The notes under the pieces: model-generated
Databases searched by the model: none
What the model was told of the DNA's origin: nothing
What the model saw: only the letters and a program-made list of their open reading frames with translations
Origin: Microglena sp. YARC
Lineage: Eukaryota; Chlorophyta; Chlorophyceae; Chlamydomonadales; Chlamydomonadaceae
Direction of reading: 5' to 3'
NCBI GenBank assembly: GCA_022414725.1
Contig: CM039464.1
Coordinates: 7,093,113 to 7,157,112, forward strand
Length of the DNA stretch: 64,000 bases
Program-made: the position numbers and the translations under genes
In this document: positions 20,302 through 30,979 of the stretch, in pieces
How positions within the stretch are numbered: the first letter of the stretch is position 1
How the letters are laid out: each line of letters starts with the position of its first letter

Positions 20302-21646
20302 TCAGACTCCCCCCTGGCCCAATGCCGCCGCACGCGATACAGCACCATCATTACCTGGCCTGGGACGCATCGTCATCCCATGACCAGTAAAGCGGTCAAC
20401 AATCGGGGTTGGTAAAGGGCCCAGGACATTGTCAGTAGTATCAAGCCCTTTACCGATGATAGCGGCAGGGGTGCGAGAAAAATACTGAGATCCATCATAG
20501 GGAAAGAGCCCAGGGATACAGTTATAGCTAAACTGTTCATAGAAGAGCACATCACGACTCTCTACCACCTGGCGCAACTTAGGAACCCAAACAAAATAAC
20601 CCTTACTCACCAGAGAATACCCAACCAGTCTACCAGATAACGCCCTTTCGTCAAGCTTATTGCGCTTCTTCCCATTCACTAAGGTAACATAGCATGGGCA
20701 CCCGAACACGCGCAATAACGATACATCAGGTAGAACCCCAAGAACAACTCATAAGGAGTCTTGTCACCCTGATTAGGCAGCCGGTTGCGTAGGTAACACG
20801 CGGCGAGGAAGGCATAGGGCCAGAAGGACTTAGTGAGCTTAGACTCCAAGTGAATGCTCCTAGCTACGTTCTGAAGGACCCCATTGTACCGTTCCACAGT
20901 CGCATTCTGCTGAGCAGTGTAAGCCATGGGACAATTCATGCACAGCACCAACCTGATTCTAACCAATCCTCGAACCACTTCACTATAAATTCCTTAGCCC
21001 TGTCAGACCTAAGACACTTGAAAACAAATCCATGCAGCTGAGTCATCCATCTGAGGATGGTAGTTTGAACTGCTAAGGGAGCTTCATCCCTGGTTCTCAA
21101 GCACAAGACCTCAGCATAGCCAGAGTATTGGTCAGTGAGACACAGAACATAAAACTCCCCACGCAAGCCCCTAATATTAAATGGCCCCATGATGTCCAAG
21201 TGAAGGCGTTGTAATGGGGCACGGATCCTAGTTTTGCTTTCTTTAGGAAAAGGATACGTTTTTCCCTTTGCCTTCTGACAAGCATCACATGGGATCTTAG
21301 ACAGTCTTTGCACCTGTTGGAGAGTGAGGGGTAAGTTCTGAACCAAACCCTTCCTTACAAGGTTGTGCATGGCATCATAGCCAGGGTGACCCAGCCGCCT
21401 ATGCCACAACCATTCAGGAGTGGTAGGGATAACAACTCCACCATCCTCTATCAACATCAAGAGCAAAAGCTGGATAATCTTCAGCACCATACAAACGGCC
21501 ACGAGGGGTGTGACAAGGCCTACATGCAAACTTGTACACACCATCACTGGAGGCAGGGAAAGACCACAGAACAGAAGAGCCCTGTGTGGCAGTACAACTA
21601 AGACTATCAAAAGAAATCTTGCAGTTGTGAGCATGGGCAACAGCAT
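20302..21646 (-). pseudogene. Copia integrase with GAG-pre-integrase zinc finger
   Basis: The main frame 21,646-20,936 has WLWHRRLGHPGYDAM and CDACQKAK (the HHCC zinc region), then the core with first Asp in LHLDIMGPF (21,194-21,196) and second Asp in CLRSDRAKEF (21,002-21,004). A frame change follows, then QNATVERYNG with the catalytic Glu at 20,892-20,894, about 36 codons on, giving D-D35-E. The C-terminal frame 20,715-20,302 contains MRVFGCPCYVTL and GRLVGYS. This enzyme inserts the cDNA, producing the 5-bp duplication seen. Confidence 0.9.
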
Positions 21647-21890
21647 TTACTGACATGAGGTTCACCGGACAGTGTGGGATGTAGAGAACATTGGTTAAAG
21701 TGATTGGTGTTGGTAACCAATCACTACATAACACAAATAGAACCCTGACCCACAGACCGTTTGAACCACACCATCACCAAATTTAACTGCTGGCCCAGTC
21801 TCAGAAGCATGAAACACAGTGAACAAAGACATATCACCTGTGATTGACATCCCAGATCCAGAATCAACATGCCAGACACCCTCAGACAGG
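21647..21890 (-). pseudogene. Copia aspartic protease
   Basis: The minus-strand frame WHVDSGSGMSITGDMSLF holds the DSG active-site triad at 21,857-21,865. It continues through FGDGVVQTVCGSGFYLCYV to ITLTNVLYIPHCPVNLMSV, the usual protease-integrase connector. The protease processes the polyprotein. It is out of frame with the end of gag (stop at 21,882), so a frameshift, programmed or accidental, lies between. Confidence 0.85.
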
Positions 21891-24040
21891 CTCGGGCTGC
21901 AGACATTTGAAAATTTCGCAGTGCAAGAGAAAAGGACAGAGCGTACCTCCTATTTCTTGTCCAAGAGCATACCCATCAATCTGAGCCTGCAAGGAGGCCA
22001 GCTGCCGCGGAGTAAGCACACCTGGAAGGGCCAAGGCCATGGGCACCGGATTGGTAACCGGTGCACCAGGCTTGGTCTTACGCAGGTGCGGATGCTTCGT
22101 GAAACAGCGATCCTCCGAGTGGGTCGTCTTGCTGAGGCATGGGCCCCAAGTGCAATCCAGACGTCGCTTGTTGGAACCAGAACCCTGAGAACCAGATCCC
22201 TGCCCACGCTGAAACGCAGCATTGGCAGGAACCTGGGGAGCGTCCCGGGACCAACCAGGATGCCTGGAGTCGGACCTGGGGAGAGCAATGTTCAAAATGT
22301 CGAGAGACCGATATGCCTCCAGACAAGACCAGTAATCTACAGTCTGTCTGTTAGCCAACATCATACCGTACTGGATCCGCAGCGATTCAAATCGGATCAA
22401 ACGGATCCCATTCACAATGGTTTCCATGGCGTGGCGCTGAGTGACAGGATGTCCAGCACTGCGGAGGTCAGTGCACAGACTGCGAACCCATGCGAAAGAA
22501 ATCATCGACACGGTCAGAAGGGCCCATGTGCGCATTATGAAGTTCGATACGCATGAGAGGGACTCTAGAGGCAAGGGCATCAGACTGCGTCTTCCGGATA
22601 TCCAAAAGGATATCCCGAGGGGTGGCAAAGTCCTGGTATACCTTGACATATCGTCCTCCATGTTCGCGAGCATCATAGTTAAACACATGAACTCCTGACG
22701 TTCGAGAGGCAGTGCACTGAACCCCAACAGTGCAGGATCAAACCGAGACTCACCATGAATGAGGGTATTAGACCCAGCTCCATTCGCAGAAGGGACAGGA
22801 GCCAAGGACCTACGAATGTCCATGAAATACTCCGCAGCAAGACCAGCGTCAAGAGCGCGCTGGTCGTTTTCTATGTTCCTAATCACAGGAATGGACCTCG
22901 CAACACTCATAAGCAGCTCGAAATCTGGGCTAACAGGACACAGAGGGACAGGCACTCGCACAAACTGATAACCAAGCTTCTCGTGATCACTACGCCTCGT
23001 ACCACCAAAGGAAACACCATGATCTGGGGGATACAGAATCCCAGAAGTGACTGGACAAGAAAAGAACGACACCTGGTACCAAGCTCAGAGAAAGCCATCA
23101 CTCGGCGATGCCTCAGCTTCACACTAACATTTGCCATTGTAGCCTGCATATCCATCCGACCGTACAAAGAGCGGTTCAAGGACTCACATCCCGTCGATCC
23201 TGGTTGATCAGGCGGTAGTCCCGCAAGTTCAAAGTCGGAGGAGATCCACCAGTGAGCAGATGCTCCCAAGATTCGCATGACCGCGTATATAGCATAGGAG
23301 GAGGGCCAGGGGCAGGAGGCAGCTCCACCGGCGGAGGCGGAGGGGGTTCCAGGGAGGCACCAGCAGCAGAGGTGCGTGCAGAGGAAACAGCAGCCTCGCG
23401 AGAGCGAGTGTGGTAGCCAGGGAGGCCACGCTCCATGGGGGCAGATGCAGAGGAAAAAGAAGCAAAAGCCTTCAAGAAAGTGGGCTTTGCCACCTCCGGG
23501 TAAGCCGGGGGAACAGGCTCAAAGGGAGGCGCCGACGAAGGCTGAGGCTGATACACAGGCGAAAGCTCTCGATTAGGCATCTGCTGATCAGGAGGCTCAT
23601 ACACCGGCGAAACAGCGGAAGTCTCAAAGACACGAGTGGCAGCAGCAGATGGGGTCACGCCACCGAAGTCAGCACTCGTAGCACTCTTCAAGTCCTCCTC
23701 ATCATCAGTAGTAGTAGAGTAGTCTTCATCATAATTGAAGGGGACGCAATGAGGCTGCGGGTCTGATGCACAACGGATGATCTGTGTCTGTACACAACAC
23801 AGCTTCATCAGGACATCCTCAACATCAGAGGACAGGCGTCGAACATTGAGAGAAGGAACCGTAAAGTTGGAGGATTGATCGGGGGGGGTTACTTCCTTGA
23901 TGGCGGAAGGACCTCCTCTCTCCGGCAGCAGAGGCCGCTGGCGCGCAGTCGTCTAGCCAATCTAGAGGAACCTTCACCCCCGTTGGGAGGATTCGGTCGC
24001 ATCCATTGCTCACAATGACACTGCGGATCCCACGAGCCAT
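21882..24040 (-). pseudogene. Copia gag (broken by frameshifts)
   Basis: A likely start is MARGIRSVIVSNGCDRILPT at 24,040. The frame breaks at a C-run near 23,880, resumes in a Pro/Ser-rich section (23,808-23,176), and continues 23,072-21,882. Between about 22,690 and 22,470 the true reading is in another frame (VYQDFATPRDILLDIRKTQS ... DRVDDFFRMG), showing two compensating indels. A zinc-knuckle-like C-x4-C-x5-H-x4-C (CTWGPC...H..DRC) is near the end. Gag forms the virus-like particle coat. At least four frame changes interrupt it. Confidence 0.8.
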
Positions 24041-24139
24041 GAAACACCATTAAGTTTGGTAAGTTTCACAAAGCCGGCAGGAGGCCCTCGCGGAAGTTGC
24101 ATTATCAAAGCAGTGGTAGTGATGAGGAGCCCAGTAACC

Positions 24140-24463
24140 TATCAGCTTGAAATCACTCCGGTAGAGTGGACAGTAGATTAAAGCAGCGGAACAGACGCAC
24201 CAATCTATACACGGAGACAAGGATAACGTTACAGACACAGGAGACCCATAAAGGGGCACCTGTGGTGAAAGGAGGCGGTAGACAGGAACCTAACAGGGTA
24301 CAGATCAGACCGGAGACGTAGGTGACAGGAAGCTGCCACTGAGTCATCTCAAGATGACTCAGTCCCACGGGAAGCTGGCTCAGGAGAGCCGATAGTTCTA
24401 AGGGAGTACATAAGTAGTCACCAAGTCATAAAACGCGTGAGAGCACCGCTATACATGCTGATA
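24140..24463 (-). repeat. 5' LTR of the copia element
   Basis: 324 bp; the promoter-bearing LTR in element orientation. Followed by the target duplication GACTG at 24,464-24,468. Confidence 0.95.
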
Positions 24464-24541
24464 GACTGCCGGCAGCATATGATATCATATTATGATGATA
24501 TGAGATCATATAATATTGTGTTGCCGTTCCCTAGCCATATG

Positions 24542-24888
24542 TAGACGCGTCTAGAACCTCTGCGCAGACCTACCATATAGAGGTTTCAAATTACCAGGGT
24601 GCGCATGATCTTATCATGTTTGTTGAAGTTGTTTCAAATTATAAGGGTGCGCATGATCTTGTCATGTTAGTTGAAGTTGAATTCAATTATTGCATGGTTT
24701 TTCATTCAACTCTGTATAGAAGCTGCTGCTCTCCATCTTCCATTTCTCTTCCCCCCTCCACCCCCCCAGGAGGTAGCATCCTCTACGGAAAGTTGATGGA
24801 TGCCGATCGATTTATTTTAAGTATAGGATGCATATGACATAATTATTTGCGATTTATTGAGGCACTTTTTTCAGATTTTGAGCACTTG

Positions 24889-24927
<39 letters not shown>

Positions 24928-25560
24928 GGGGGGCAGCCCTCATTTGTTTGTTTGCTAAACTGTTTACTCAGACCTCCAAATGACATTCTGAGACCTCCTA
25001 TAAGTAGGCCTTGGTAAATGGTAGTCTATCTGCACTACTTTGGACCTCGTGCAATAAGTATTTACCCCCTCCCCCTCCCCCAGCCCAGCCCCCTACACAC
25101 CCTCCCACTTCCCCCTAGCCCAGCCCAGTCCCCCCCCCCCCCCACACACACACACACACACTCAAAACCAGCCACCCACCCACAGAGCCCCAGGCCCTCC
25201 GACCCCCCAAACGAAGCGAAATCGCTATCCGTGCCCAGACAGACCACAAGGGGCAGTGTAGCAGAACTTTTGCTGAATCGTGATGACAAACAGACCATGA
25301 GTACCGTTTAGTTTTTTTAATTGCGTATTGGAGTGTCTGTGCTGGCTATGATTTTTATATATTTTTCTGGCCGCCTCCAGGGACGGCAAAGGGTGACTGA
25401 GGTACTTGGATGACCCGGGGGTAGGGGGGGGGGGGGGGGACAGAATCGCTTTTTGACGATCACGCAATCCAGGCACTGCAAATCCGAGGACGCTATTATG
25501 TGCGCCATGTTGCAACCCCCCTAAACCATATCTAACTTTTTCAAAAAATGGGTATTTATA
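24542..25560. other. Intergenic: short direct repeat, poly(G), C-rich block
   Basis: 24,583-24,630 and 24,631-24,680 are two copies of TTCAAATTA..AGGGTGCGCATGATCTT plus GTTGAAGTTG. An uninterrupted G33 lies at 24,894-24,926 and a C-rich satellite with (CA)n at 25,062-25,200. No exon recognised. Confidence 0.6.
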
Positions 25561-25934
25561 TTTAATGGGGGGGGGGGGGGAGGGGGGGTCAGCCCTCCTC
25601 AGGATTTTAGGGCATCCTGTTTAGAACTTTTTATTTTTTTACTCCTGCCCCCCCATGTGATATCCACGGAAAGCTTCCATTTCTCTGCCTCCAATGCGAT
25701 ATCCACGGAAAGCTTCCATTTCTTTGGGCTGGGGCAACTCTGGCTGCTCTCCGCCTTCAATTTCTCTGCCCCCCCCCCCCCCCCCCCCCATGCGATATCC
25801 ACGGAAAGCAGACAATGTTTGTGTTAAAGTTAAATTCAAATATTGCATGGTTTTTTAGCCAACCCTGGGCTGCTCTCCGTCTTCCATTTCTCTGCCCCCC
25901 CCATGTGATATCAACAGAAAGCAGGCAATTTCTG
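25561..25934. repeat. GATATCCACGGAAAGC repeats with C-runs
   Basis: Four copies of ATG(T/C)GATATC(C/A)ACGGAAAGC (25,655, 25,692, 25,790, 25,905; the last as GATATCAACAGAAAGC) separated by TTCCATTTCTCTGCCCCC blocks and C-runs. It merges at 25,925 into the next tandem array. Confidence 0.7.
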
Positions 25935-26925
25935 GTTGGTGAGGACGATGAGGATATTTATCACGAGCAGCAGCTTCTAGGCAGCTCCCCTGGCTGCCAA
26001 TTCAGTCGTGGTGCAATTTCAGGTCGTTTTTGTCCCTACACATCGCTGGGTAATCACAAACAGCAGCTTCTAGGCAAATCTGATGACTTCCTATGTCATC
26101 GTCGTTGTTTTTGGGCCCTAGTTAATTACAAGCAGCAGCTTCTATGCAACTCCCCTGGTTGCCTATTCAGTCATAGTGCAATTTCAGGTTGTTTGTGTCT
26201 CAACAAATTGCTAGATGATCACGAGCGGCAGCTTATAGGTACTTCCCATGACTGCCTCTTCAGCCGTGGTGGAATTCCATGTCGTTTTTTGCCCTAGCTA
26301 ATTTCTAGCAACAGCTTCTAGGCAGCTCCCCTAGATGCATATTCTGTTGTAGTCAATTTCAGGTCGTTTTCGGCCGTAGTTAATTGAGATCAGCAGCTAC
26401 TAATTAGCTCCCTTGGCTGCCTACCGTATTCAGTCGTGGTGCAATTTCAGGTCGTTTTTTGCCCTAATTAAATAGAAGCAGCAGCTTCTAGGCAGCTCCC
26501 CTAGCTGCCTCTTCAGTCGTGGTATGATTTCAGGTCGTTTTTGGACCTTGTTAAATAAGACCAGCAGCTTCTACACAGCTCCCATGGCTGCCTTTTCAGT
26601 CGTGGTGCGATTTCATATCGGTTTTGGCCCTAGTTGAATAAGAGCAGCAGCTTCTAGGCTGCTCCCCTGGCTGCCTATTCAGTTGTGGTGCAATTTGAGG
26701 TCGTTTTTGTCCCAACAAATCGCTACTTAATCACGAGCTGCAGCTTCTAGGCAGCTCCCCTAGCTGCATATTCAGTCATGGTGTGATTTCTGGTCATTTA
26801 TGGCCCTAGGTAATTACGAGCAGCAGCTTCTAGGCAGCTCCCCTGGCTGCCTGTTCAGTGGTGGTGTGATTTCAGGTCGTTTTTGTCCTAACAAATCGCT
26901 ACTTGATGAACCCTGGCCTGGTTGG
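25935..26925 (+). repeat. About 96-bp tandem array with GGCAGC-TCCCCTG-GCTGCC hairpin core
   Basis: Roughly 11 units: (A/G)AGCAGCAGCTTCTAGG, CAGCTCCCCTGGCTGCC, then TTCAGTCGTGGTGCAATTTC, AGGTCGTTTTTGGCCCTAG. Some units are 96 bp, giving an in-frame peptide repeat (EQQLLGSSPGC) open for 160 codons from 25,815, but others break the frame. The 30-bp core recurs at 42,040-42,800 with unrelated flanks. A coding role is not supported. Confidence 0.75.
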
Positions 26926-27132
26926 AATCACATTTTTCCGTTATATGTTGCACTTTTAAGTTGGTGGTTGGCCCAGTGCAAGCAAACGGGCTGACTTCTT
27001 CAACCTCAGACCTTGTAATAGGGCGTACTATTTCTTTATTTATTTATGTATTGCACTTTTAGGGCTGGTGCCTGGTTGTAAATATCCATAATCCATATAT
27101 AATTTGAAGTCATGCCTTTTATTTATATTTAT

Positions 27133-27172
<40 letters not shown>

Positions 27173-27479
27173 CAGCCCCTGATGATTAGGCATTACAGGT
27201 AAAAACAGTTGTTTACTCCAGATTTATTGCACTTGTAAGGCTGGCCAGGGTAGTTTCGGCTTTGCTTCCTGCGTTGCGAACACAACGTCCAAGGGTATGC
27301 TGTGTCGCAGGCGCAACTTGGCTAGTGCGAGAATAAGAGGCTGAAACATGACTGATAATAGTACCGAACCACAATGTATGATTTTGTAAGTAAGGGAGTG
27401 AGGCTAGCTATAGCACTCAAATTTCGGGATGTGGAAAAGACAAACATCATTACAAACAACAAGTTATGTGCAGCGTCGC
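26926..27479. other. Intergenic, AT-rich with poly(G)38
   Basis: G38 at 27,133-27,170. Contains two similar phrases (TATTGCACTTTTAGGGCTGG at 27,050; ATTGCACTTGTAAGGCTGG at 27,226). Nothing else recognised. Confidence 0.5.
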
Positions 27480-27660
27480 CTGCGACGCTAAAAAATGGCG
27501 GAGAGTGATCGCGAGGGAGCGACAGGTGGCAAAGGAAGCGAGTTAGTTGGCTGACGTGTCGGGCTTCATCACAGTCATCAGATGGATGGATGGATGGTCG
27601 GACGGACAATTGGGTAACACTGGGAGCTCCCGCCCCCCCTTCCGCCAAAGACTACTATGT
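27480..27660 (-). mobile_element. Dispersed repeat D, copy 2 (inverted)
   Basis: Reverse complement of the family at 11,389: GCAGCGTCGCCTGCGACGC, ATGGCGGAGAGTGATCGCGA, GTGTCGGGCTTCATCAC, (ATGG)n, GGGAGCTCCCGCCCCCCC. About 85% like copy 1. Confidence 0.75.
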
Positions 27661-28001
27661 TGAGGTTTTGTGTGTCTACTACGTTGGCTATGCTGTGACG
27701 CGCAAGGCCCAAGCAGAAAGCCACTGTATGTCTGTAGCTGTTTGTCAATGTTGATATAGCTGTGTTACTGCAGCCCTGTGCGCACGGTAGGCTTCAATTA
27801 ACCGTAGTGATCTTTGAGCCATACGTTTATATTCTGAGTTAATTTTTGAATTTAAATTTGAATTGTTACATGCTCTTACATTATATATAATCACTATGAG
27901 TCAATATTCTCGTGTAAACAGTATCACCCAGCGATTAGTTTTGGTATGCTCTGCTCCCATCTCCATCCGACTTATCCATTGAGGTTGGCCATGGTCCCTA
28001 C
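27661..28001. other. Intergenic; nothing recognised
   Basis: Unique-looking sequence with no open frame above 60 codons; ends with the 8-bp GTCCCTAC target copy (27,994-28,001). Confidence 0.4.
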
Positions 28002-28198
28002 CAGGGTACTACACATTTTGCAAATTGGTCCAGTCGCGCTTAAAGCGCACACACGTCAAATTGGTCAGCGCTTTCTAGAGCAAAAAGCTCAAAAACTGCG
28101 CGCTGCGCCCACACGAGGTTGAAAAAACTGCGCGAAACGCGCAGAGGGGCTAAAGAGCGTGCGCGAAAATCGCGCTCCGCGCGCTTTGTAGTACCCTG
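28002..28198 (+). mobile_element. MITE family 1, copy a
   Basis: 197 bp. Terminal inverted repeats CAGGGTACTAC/GTAGTACCCTG, interior rich in GCGCTTT and CTGCGCGCTGCGCCCACA. Flanked by the 8-bp direct repeat GTCCCTAC (27,994-28,001; 28,199-28,206). CAGGG termini and 8-bp duplications are hAT-like. Confidence 0.9.
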
Positions 28199-28206
28199 GT
28201 CCCTAC

Positions 28207-28401
28207 CAGGGTAATTCAAAGCGCGCGCTTTTGCGCTTTTGAGCGCTGACTTTTTGACCCCCTCTGCGCTTTAAGCTCAGTTTTTTGCAACTCCCTGTGG
28301 GCGCAGCAAGCATTTTTTGCGCTTTTTGCACTACAAAGCGCAGTTTTTTTGTTTTCAAGTGCGCTAAAGCGCTGGCCAATTTGGCCATTTGAAGTACCCT
28401 G
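28207..28401 (-). mobile_element. MITE family 1, copy b (opposite orientation, shares target duplication)
   Basis: 195 bp, ends CAGGGTAATTC and TGAAGTACCCTG, inverted relative to copy a. Flanked by the same GTCCCTAC (28,199-28,206; 28,402-28,409). Thus three identical 8-bp sites bracket two elements. Confidence 0.9.
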
Positions 28402-29475
28402 GTCCCTACACCCTGGCCAAGCTTATTCACCTCATATATGTATGGCAAGCAACATAGCCTGACGCAGCCACCTCGTTGACACTTATTATGTCTGCCATGG
28501 TGATTCCCGACTGTGTCGATACAGGAGGTTCCCCTTAACCCCACACCTGATTCCAATCAATGTGTGTTATCTTGAAAGATTCCCGCCCAAGATCAATTTA
28601 TGGCCACAAATTTGCATGGAGGTTTGGGACCAATTAAGATTAGGGAGTTAAAGCAATTGAGAAGGCCCTTATCTCCAAGCAACCATCTGATATCTTACAA
28701 AATCACCAAGGCACCCAGGAGGCGCGTCTCCCTACATGAACGAAGATTCAACTTGAATGGCGTTGCCACTCCTACAAAAGAGTAGGCGGACTGGCGCATA
28801 TAGTGGCAGCTACTTGGGGTGCCTACTAGTAGTAGTCCGCCGCAGTCCCGCCGCCGTGTGGTTAGGTGGTTTACATGTAACAGGGGTTCTGAGTTGCACT
28901 CGCTAAAAGCTCGTGTGTGTCTGACCGATCGCCTGAATTATTGTCTTAAGCAAGTCATGACGAATCTACGCAATACTCTGAAGGGTATGCAGGCGATCGT
29001 ACTTATAGAGGGCGGGAGTAACAATCCATCGTCCCTTGGAAGGATTCGAGTGTGCCATCTACTACTAGTATCTGGTAAAAGAAAGAAGAAAGATTACAAT
29101 GGCCACTTATCCTCGCAGTGGAAACACCACCGCCCCTGAGGGAACGAACTCGAGACACTCACTGTCTTCCGGCAGTGAGGCTCGAACTCCCGCAGGCGTA
29201 AGCATTTCCTGCGGTGTCTGGACCATACAGCCCTCCAGACTGGGCTGAGTAATGACAGTCACCCATGTTGGCGTATCTATACCTGAGTCCAACGGTATTT
29301 CCATGGGTCGAACGACTGGCTAAAGCAGGAGGTCCGGATATGAGGTGAAGGAGTCTTTACATTGCCGAGTAGAGACCCGAATCGAGAGGCAGTGTGTACT
29401 GGTATGTGATTCTTGGAAACCGTTCAAAATGGACACCTGTATTGTCTTTGGAATGCATGAACTAAATAGCATTAC
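28402..29475. other. Intergenic repeats; no gene recognised
   Basis: 28,747-28,797 (ATTCAACTTGAATGGCG, CCACTCCTACAAAAGAGTAG, GCGGACTGG) matches 47,596-47,645. A 106-codon plus frame at 28,819-29,139 and B-box-like GAGTTCGAGCCTC on minus near 29,180 are unexplained. I name no product. Confidence 0.4.
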
Positions 29476-29697
29476 TTAGCCTCTTTCAGTGATATACCGT
29501 ACATCTGGTCTAGTGGTAGACTAAGTCACTTTAGAATGAAGAGTCGGAGGTTCGACTCCCTTCGGTGCTCTTGGCGTTGCAGGTCGTCGTCAACCGCGAT
29601 GGTAGCTTGTCCAGTTGAGGTAGGAGACCGCTCCCTACCTCGCGTAACGATGGGCTCCCTTACCACCACGCCCATGCAGGCGTTATCATTACCTAGC
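29476..29697 (+). mobile_element. tRNA-derived SINE (family S1), copy 1
   Basis: The head resembles a tRNA: A-box TGGTCTAGTGGTAGA and B-box GGTTCGACTCCC about 35 bp apart (pol III internal promoter). The body is CTTGGCGTTGCAGGTCGTC, GATGGTAGCTTGTCCAGTTG, GCTCCCTACC; the 3' end is GCGTTATCATTACC. Probable target duplication TAGCATTAC (29,467-29,475; 29,694-29,702). Other copies: 43,203 and 46,363. Confidence 0.85.
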
Positions 29698-30144
29698 ATT
29701 ACGCGTTCATTCAAAAAGCAAGTATCCAGAACCTGATTTCCCAATCAGAAAGTAAAAAGATGCCTCTACATTTGTGATGTGCAGAGCCCACTGGGCACTG
29801 TCCTAAAATGCCATCGCACAGCCAGTCAGCCAGGCCCAGATCCAGCTTCAGGCGAAATCCAGCCCACAGGGCCGAGTCTAGAAACTATGGCTTTCGTCGC
29901 AGGGCCGATTCCGAATGCGATGGGTTTTATCGCATAATGCGAAATTTCGCAGCTAAAAAAAACCCTGAATCTAGAAGTGGAAGGTTGAGCCAATCTTCTT
30001 GTATTTATCTATTAATGTATTAATAAGTTGGATCAAGTTTTCCTTTATATTCATGATTCGTTTTGTATTATATATTTGTATTGTTGATTCGGGAGAAAAA
30101 GAAAACATAGTCAATTGACATTGAGGCGACCATTCATATTTACA
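29698..30144. other. Intergenic; nothing recognised
   Basis: AT-rich in its second half. Short frames only. Confidence 0.4.
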
Positions 30145-30275
30145 GGGAATGGAGCGGACAGGAGCCAGTCAGTTACGAGACAGTTTGCGGACGTGTCAGG
30201 CTTTGTCTCGGTCGCAAGTTGGAAAAACAGACAATGGGATGACACTGGGGGAGCAAGAGCGGGCTCCGCAAAACA
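30145..30275 (-). mobile_element. Dispersed repeat D, decayed copy 3
   Basis: GGAGCGGACAGGAGCCAGTC, AGTTACGAGACAGT, GACGTGTCAGGCTTTGTC, GATGACACTGGGGGAGC parallel the inverted copy at 27,480 but lack its microsatellite. Confidence 0.6.
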
Positions 30276-30497
30276 TTGTCATTGACCATTCCATATTTAC
30301 AGGGCTATGCATTATATACTGCGAAAACTCGACCATCATATGTAACCTAGACGCAAAGGGCACCTGTTAGATAAGGGAAAGCCCTGGGCGGTACAGCCAC
30401 CCTCAGCCCCCAACTGTACATCGCTATCCAAATCCACCCCAATCGCACAGCGACCCTGTTCGAAACTTGAAATCCATCGTAGCTAAAACAAATAACA

Positions 30498-30770
30498 GTG
30501 CTTCCCGAACCGTTCCTGCGGCCGCTTAGTTGGCCAAATGACTTGGCTGAACGGCCGAGGATGTTGTTCTCGGTGGGGGCCGACAAGTGCTTGCACAAGT
30601 TCTCGAAGGGGCCTTCGCGAGTGATGACAGCCTGGCCCGTAGCCAAACATGGCCAACAATCAAAGGCGAGAGAACCGTTTTTCAAGCTCCTTCCTCTTCA
30701 TGACATCATATCGGCGGCGTCAGAGGAATCCCATGTTGGCCATGTTGAACCACGGCCCTGGGGGGTGGGG
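30498..30770 (+). CDS. Putative exon, unidentified product
   Basis: Plus frame with coding-like codon use: LPEPFLRPLSWPNDLAERPR, MLFSVGADKCLHKFSKGPSR, AREPFFKLLPLHDIISAASE, ESHVGHVEPRPW. It runs into a G/T-rich block beginning near 30,755 with repeated GTGAGG, the composition expected on the donor side of an exon. The minus strand is also open for 113 codons (30,685-30,347), so strand is uncertain. No family recognised. Confidence 0.35.
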
Positions 30771-30891
30771 GGTGAGGGGTGGGGGGAGTGAAGTGTGTGT
30801 GGTGGGGTGGTGGTGAGGGGGTGGGTGGGGGAGGATGAGGGGTGGGTGCAAGTGTTTGTGTGTGTGTGTGTGTGGTTGTGTGTGGGGCACA

Positions 30892-30950
<59 letters not shown>

Positions 30951-30979
30951 GGAGATGAGGGACATCATAGTCCACACTC
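30771..30979 (+). repeat. G/T-rich block with poly(G)58
   Basis: GGGGTGAGGGGTGGGG-type repeats, (GT)n, then uninterrupted G58 at 30,892-30,949. Possibly the donor-side array of the exon at 30,498. Confidence 0.7.

Larger units (their letters stand above)
17537..24463 (-). mobile_element. Complete Ty1/copia LTR retrotransposon
   Basis: 6.9 kb, minus orientation, flanked by the 5-bp target duplication GACTG (17,532-17,536; 24,464-24,468). The LTRs of 323 and 324 bp differ by one substitution and one indel, implying recent insertion. The domain order on the minus strand is gag, protease, integrase, reverse transcriptase, RNase H, diagnostic of copia rather than gypsy. The LTR ends are TATCAGC...GCTGATA instead of TG...CA. 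A purine-rich ATAGGTGGAG directly precedes the 3' LTR and is the likely polypurine tract. I found no convincing primer-binding site next to the 5' LTR. Many frame changes break the polyprotein. An A18 run lies at 17,941-17,958, inside the 3' untranslated part. Confidence 0.95.
17428..24533. mobile_element. MITE family 3 (TAGGG ends), split by a copia insertion
   Basis: The left part is 17,428-17,536 (starts TAGGGACCGG); the right part is 24,469-24,533 (ends TTGCCGTTCCCTA). The 8-bp direct repeat GCCATATG flanks both outer ends (17,420-17,427; 24,534-24,541). Together about 174 bp, the size of the intact copy at 54,447-54,614. The interior is rich in CATATGATATCATATG palindromes. An 8-bp duplication with TAGGG-type termini is typical of hAT-superfamily non-autonomous elements (family knowledge); no transposase is present in the window. 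Confidence 0.85.
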
